Assembly (NCBI GenBank): GCA_025084515.1
Contig: JAJAGP010000217.1
Location: 124,001 to 188,000 of the forward strand
Origin: Ancistrus triradiatus
Taxonomy: Eukaryota; Chordata; Actinopteri; Siluriformes; Loricariidae
Length of the DNA stretch: 64,000 nt
Reading direction: 5' to 3'
Shown piece by piece: positions 56,001-62,000 of the stretch; within the stretch, counting starts at the first letter, position 1, and every line of letters begins with the position of its first letter. The position numbers and the translations under genes are program-made. Under the pieces are notes generated by a model, which had not been told where the DNA came from, did not search any database, and saw only the letters and a list, made by a program, of their open reading frames with translations.

Positions 56001-59000
56001 GATGGTGCTAACAGCTTACCATGGTGCATCTGTGTTGTGGCCAGTTTCCAACCAGGTTCCAGCCCTACCTGCGCTACTGCATGGAGGAGGAGAGCTGTGT
56101 TAAGTACATGCGGACCCAGCTGAGAGAGAACGAGCTCTTCAAGACGTACATCACAGTAAGAAACGTTGCATAACTCACCGCAATAGTGCTAAAGCAACAT
56201 CAGAACTTCACACCACCATTTCTCCTTTTGTTCAAGTTGTAATATTGTTTTTCTGTTGGGTGCAGTGGGCTGAGGGCGACAAGCAATGCAATCGTTTGAA
56301 GCTGGCTGACATGCTGGTAAAGCCACACCAGAGACTCACCAAATACCCACTGCTGCTCAAAACCATTCTGAAGAAAACAGATGACCCTGCAGCAAGAGAT
56401 GCTCTAGTCAGCATGGTGAGAGCTCATAGTATTAAAGACTGCCTTTAATTAACCAGTTAATAACCTTGGAGATCTGGAGCAGTTTTGGCTGCGTTTGATT
56501 CTGCCTTTTGTGTGCACATAAATGCATGTAATAGACCTTAGCAGAAACAAAGAAGCAAACTATATACAGGAACTTACAATTCAGTGCATCCTATCTTTCC
56601 TGTTTCTCCACTGCCTAACATTTTCCCGCCACTGCAGTGAAATGGGTGCGAATACTGGCAGTGCTTTTTGGCCGCACATACAGGCACAGTTGGCTCTGTC
56701 CGAGGGAGTTGAGGGTGGTCGAGGGATGCACAGTGACCTTTGCTGGCCCTGTGATCAACTGCCGTTTCGTCCGTGGCATGTTTTTGCCTATGCCTCATGT
56801 TCTCCAGGGTAGATGGACCCCCATGACCCTGACCAAGAGAGACCAAGCTGAGATATATATTATATAGAATTACCTCATTTATTCACAGCATGCTCGGAAA
56901 AAAACGGCCCAGGAAAAAATGTACTGTGAATTTTCATAGTAAAACTGAATTGCTTGACAGTTTTAATGTGAACTTTCACAGTTTGACCATGAAGTTCACA
57001 GTTCTACTATGAAGTTTTGGTAATTTGGCCCCTTCATTTTTCTACTGTGAAATGTCATAGTACAACTATAAACTTGGTGCACTATGAACTGACCATGAAT
57101 TATTTCACAGTTGTACTATGAATGTTGGTGGTCATTTGGCCACTTCATGGGTTCTATTGTCAAAGTTCACAGTACATTTTTTCCCGGGGAGACCTAAAGG
57201 GAAAGAGTAGATTAAGACAGATTATGCCATTCTCGTATTATTTAATATATTTTTGTTAGAAACAGGTTGGCAAGCAACATGAATAGCCAAGAAAGTCATG
57301 ATAAACAAATCTCAGTTAATACCCTAATTTAATCCCCTAACCCCAAACTCGGAATTAATAATCAAACTATACGGTGGTGGCACCTCAATGGACGACCTCC
57401 AATCCCAACTTGGTCAAGTCCATTCTTTTAAGCTTATGTGTGTCCTAAAACATTTACTTCATATATTTTACTATAATCCCTTGAGTGCATGTGTTCTCCT
57501 TTGGAAAGGTGTAATCAATATGGTGTGTAATTAATGTGTGTGTGTGTGTGTTGCTGCTCAGGTGGAGAGTGTGGAGAGCTTCATCAACAGTGTGGACTCT
57601 CAGATGTTGCAAAGGCAGGAGCAGCAGAAGCTGGCAGCCATTTCAGCTCGAGTAGAGAGCTACGAGGCAGTGGAGGGAGGCAGCGAGGAGGTGGAGAAGG
57701 TGAGAACGTCTTCAAGGCTGAAGACTCACCTACTAACAGCTACATTTATCCATCTCTGAAATATGAATTATATGAGCTATTATTATAATGCAACGTCAAC
57801 TGAAGGGACATAATGAATTTCTCCTTTAGAAGACTTTAACATCATGCTTATTATTCTATCTATCTTTCTGTATCTATCTACCTACCTACCTGTATATCAG
57901 TCCATCCATCCATCTACTTATCTATCTATCTATCTATCTGTCACTAATATCTTTTTCTGGTGAGGATGGTGGTGAACATCCGATATAATTAAATATCCAA
58001 TACAACTCCTAGTTATAATATTTTAAATAAAATGGATAGAGACTGTAACGGACAATAATCTAACAGTAATCTTATGTGTACTCAGATTCTGAAAGAGTTT
58101 AACAACATTGACCTGATGGCTCCAATGATTTATACATCTCCAGAGGAGACCAGACAGCTCCACCTGGAGGGGGCGCTACGTATGAAAGACGGAAAAGACA
58201 GTAGGGTGAGTAGAGAGAGAGCATTTAAAGCAGAACACAGCAATGGACTTGTACTCTGATAAACAATAGATTGTTTCCTCATTCATTTACAGTGCTGTTC
58301 AAAAGTCTTAGGCCACTATTAGATTAGATATACCATCGTTTTAGCAATGGTATAATGACCACAGAATAATTTTTCAGTCTCTGTATTAGAGTACAACCAG
58401 AAAATACAGTGTACAATTTATGAAACTGAAGTTTTCTGATGTGTGCTCTTCAGATGGAAGTTCACTGCTTCTTATTCACTGACCTGCTGCTCATCACTAA
58501 GCCAGTGAAGCGTTTAGAGAAGGTGAAAGTGATCCGACAGCCCCTCCTCCTTCATAACGTCGTGTGCAGGGAGCTCAAAGACCCAGGTAGGCACTCGCAT
58601 ACACTCGCACATGCCAAAAAAAACATTAACACGCACAGTGACTTTAAAGGTTCAGATTGAGAGCAGCAACTGGATCAGAGCTTGCCTTGTGTTTCCACAT
58701 AGGTTCTTTTGTCCTCATCTACCTCAATGAGTTCAAAAGTGCTGTGGCTGCCTATTCGTTCCAGGCCAACAGTGCCTCCCAGGGGCGAAGTTGGATTGAT
58801 GCAGTTTGCTCTGTTCAGGTTTGTGCCTTCAGCCACCAAATGTTGGCTTTTTCAGTGACGTCTGCTGTCTTTCCTATTCCTTTATTAACAAATCTTATTT
58901 GCAGCTACTCTAATTGTTCTGGACCTGTATGTTTTTATACAGAAAAAGCTGCAGCGGCTGCGCTCCGAGGAGACTCGACGGAAGCAGGCTCGACTGAAAC

Positions 59001-62000
59001 AGAGACTACAACAGGCAGAGGAGGATGATGGAACCGAGGATACCAGTAACTCCGCAGCCAGCTCTCCACGCCTTGGAACTAAAGAACAACACGATGAAGG
59101 GTATGTGGTTCTCTACCTGTTTAAGTCGTTGCAGTACGTGTTCTGTTCGATCTGCCTGGATATCTCTTTATTGTGGATGCATTCAGAATATATACAGTCA
59201 TGTTCAAAAGTCTTAGGCCTCCACTAGATGTTTTCACAAAGATAAAATGGCCATATTATAAAATATCATTGAAGATTGGACCCCAAAAATTCAGTCGTGG
59301 ATTGGTCATGCCATAATTCGGTTTTCCGCTGATCTTCATTCCAGTCTTTTTGAGTTTTAGTATATCTTAGCATTTTCACTCTGTTCTCCTTTCGAAAAAA
59401 TGGTTTCTTGGCTTCTACCCTTCCAAAAAGACCAATCCTGATCAAACGTCTTTGGATTGTAGAACTTGGCATTCTGATGAAGCTACCAGATGCTGTTATT
59501 GCACCTAAGTGTAAGGGCAGGTCATGCTAAACACTTGCCACTGTAGCCTACAGATTTTTTTGTTTTGTTTTTAATACTGCATACAATTTTCCTGTATTTT
59601 CAGTTTTTTGCAGCTTTTTTGTTTTTTTGTCGTTTTAATTTACTAACGTTGCGACTTCCGTGAGAAATTAAACTTGGCTCCACATGTCTGACAAAAATGT
59701 TTTCTCTTAAGTGTATATTCTTTTTGAAGCTGGTCATTAAACCCATAGTTTGTTTAACCATCTCAGGAGAACATCAGCCATAGTAAGTGAGGGCATTAAG
59801 TCACGTCGGTGAATAGCGGCTGATAATTGGTTGAATTATACAAGTCAACATAAGTAACTGGCCATTTTATGGTTAGACGTGAACAGTAACTTGAAATAAT
59901 TGGTGTGTTCCTTTTGAATAAGCCCAAGCTTTTTGGGCAATGGTTCTCTGCTAATGATCGTTAGAGTATAAATTTGTCATTTTCACACTGGAATGTGGAC
60001 TGAAATGCGGGATTGTCCCAGGAAAAACACCCTACTCATAATTGAAATTCGTAGCTTCTGGAACTTGAGCTTTTCATCTAGCAAAATTGCCAAAATTTTC
60101 TGCGTCTTAACGTTAAAAAGGAAAGGATCTGGGTTGAGACTGTGACGGTACGAATAAACCTGCTGTTTAGTTTCCATTTTTGAAAACTAATTTGTGTGTA
60201 TATATATATTCCCTCTTTCTGTATCTCAGGAGTTCAGATGGCTCTACAGAGACAGTGTCTGTGATGGAAATGGAGGAATCTGGAGCAGGCTCTGACCTGC
60301 AGATCGATCCTGACACAGAGACATCCTCCATTCCCAGCATTTTAGAGCCCCAACCTTCAGAGCATGTCACAGAAGGAGTGGAACTTGACCCGCAATGTTG
60401 CTCTCTGTCCATGGACAGCGCCTATGGCACGCTCTCCCCGGAGTCGCTGCTGGATCTGCAGACTCAAACAGCCACCAGTGAAGAGGAGAGCACGGAGGAC
60501 ACAGAGGGGGACAGCGGAGAGGCGGCAGCAGAAGTAGAAGAGGAGGAGGACGAGAAAGAGGAAGAAGACCAGGACGACTCGGGCGATAAGAGCCCGCCGG
60601 GCTCGCGGAAGCCCAGGCGACGGCCGCCGGTACAGTCTCGCGTCCAGTGTCTCAGGAGGCCTCCATACAAGTGCCAATCCGAGGACAATCTGTTGCAGAA
60701 AGTCAATGATGAGGACAAATGCGAAACAGCCAAAGACGATGTGCGGGTCTCAGATGCCCACCCACGCTCTTGCCGCTTGGGTCTGGAGTGGGCCGAAGGA
60801 CTGGCGCTCAGCAAGAGCCTGAACGAACTTAGCCCAGCTAAGACGAACACACCACCCCATAGGCAAAGGGACAGAGCGGACAGTGAACGACTGGCGCACA
60901 GCCTGCCCAGCTATGTGTTCAAAGACTCGCTGTGGCGTGGCAAGACTCCACTGTCCAAGAGCAGGAACAATCAGCGGGATCTCATGGGCCGCAGAGACTC
61001 AGACAGTGCAGTCGTGTCTGGTGGGTCTCCAGAGGGAAATGGCAACACTTCAGAGGAAGAGATGAGCGATGGCAAGAAATCCCAGCAGCACAAGAAGCTC
61101 ACGCTGGCGGCGCTGTACAGGATACGCACCACGCTGGTGCTCAACTCCACTCTCACAGCCTCGTAAGTAGCTCGCACATTTCGGTAATGCTTCAGGTTGA
61201 AGTAGCAAAACCTATACGGAACACTTTGGAGCAAAAGTTTGTGGACACCCATTAGTGAGCTCTGTTATTTCAGCCAAACGTTCAGGGAACAGTTGCGTAA
61301 TTTGAAGCATAGGTATCATGGAACTTCTGTGGCGGTAGAAGGGGTTGTACTGAACATGACAATGGATTGGACTTTCAATGGATACTCTATTGGTTATCTA
61401 ATTGCAGTCTGTGTTCCGGAGCATTCAATTTGTTTTGCTTTCGGTTGGCTCTTATAAACTAATCTTTTTAGGACCAATGGAGGTTTATTTGCACTAAGAA
61501 TACAATAGAGCAGAAAAACAAGATAAACACGGTGCAGATCTTCTCTGAGCGAGAGCTATTGTGAGTCTGAATCACTGTGTACTGAATCATGAATCGTGTT
61601 TCGGCTGAAATGAGTGTCATACATTCGACTCATACAAGTGTAAGCACATGTGCCGATTACCAAGAATCCGACAAGTCAAAATTTTCTAGTCAAAATGCGT
61701 TGAGAACCGAATTTGACGAGTTGCGAGGTGGTCGAGAACCGAGGTACCACTGTAGTTACATACAAATATATGCATAAATAATCATTTAGGGGTCGGGAAT
61801 GGGTTAATCTTATTTACATCACTTCTTATGGGAAATTTGATTCCAACTTCAAATACATTCCAAGGTCGAACGGCCTTCTGGAACCAATTAAGTTCGAATT
61901 CCGAGGTTCCACTGTGTGTAGAGAAACAGATGAACTACAGTCTGTAATTGTAGGACTACAAAGTGCTTCTATATGGTAAGTGGAACTGATAAAACGGACA

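Larger units (their letters stand above)
54277..56044 (+). other. intron with several DNA-transposon relics
   Basis: Holds a fragment of the 4461-type TIR repeat (54345-54600), an hAT-like element (54650-55075), and a pogo-type MITE (55083-55922). Confidence 0.7.

Noticed and set aside
56522..56870. Extra exon in the GC-rich stretch of the DH intron
   Set aside because: Exons 56266-56415 and 57562-57699 join perfectly in phase and match mammalian PLEKHG5 without any insertion here.
60357..60850. Minus-strand ORFs opposite the long tail exon (106 and 128 codons)
   Set aside because: They are shadows of the acidic and Ser-rich coding exon; no gene structure on the minus strand.
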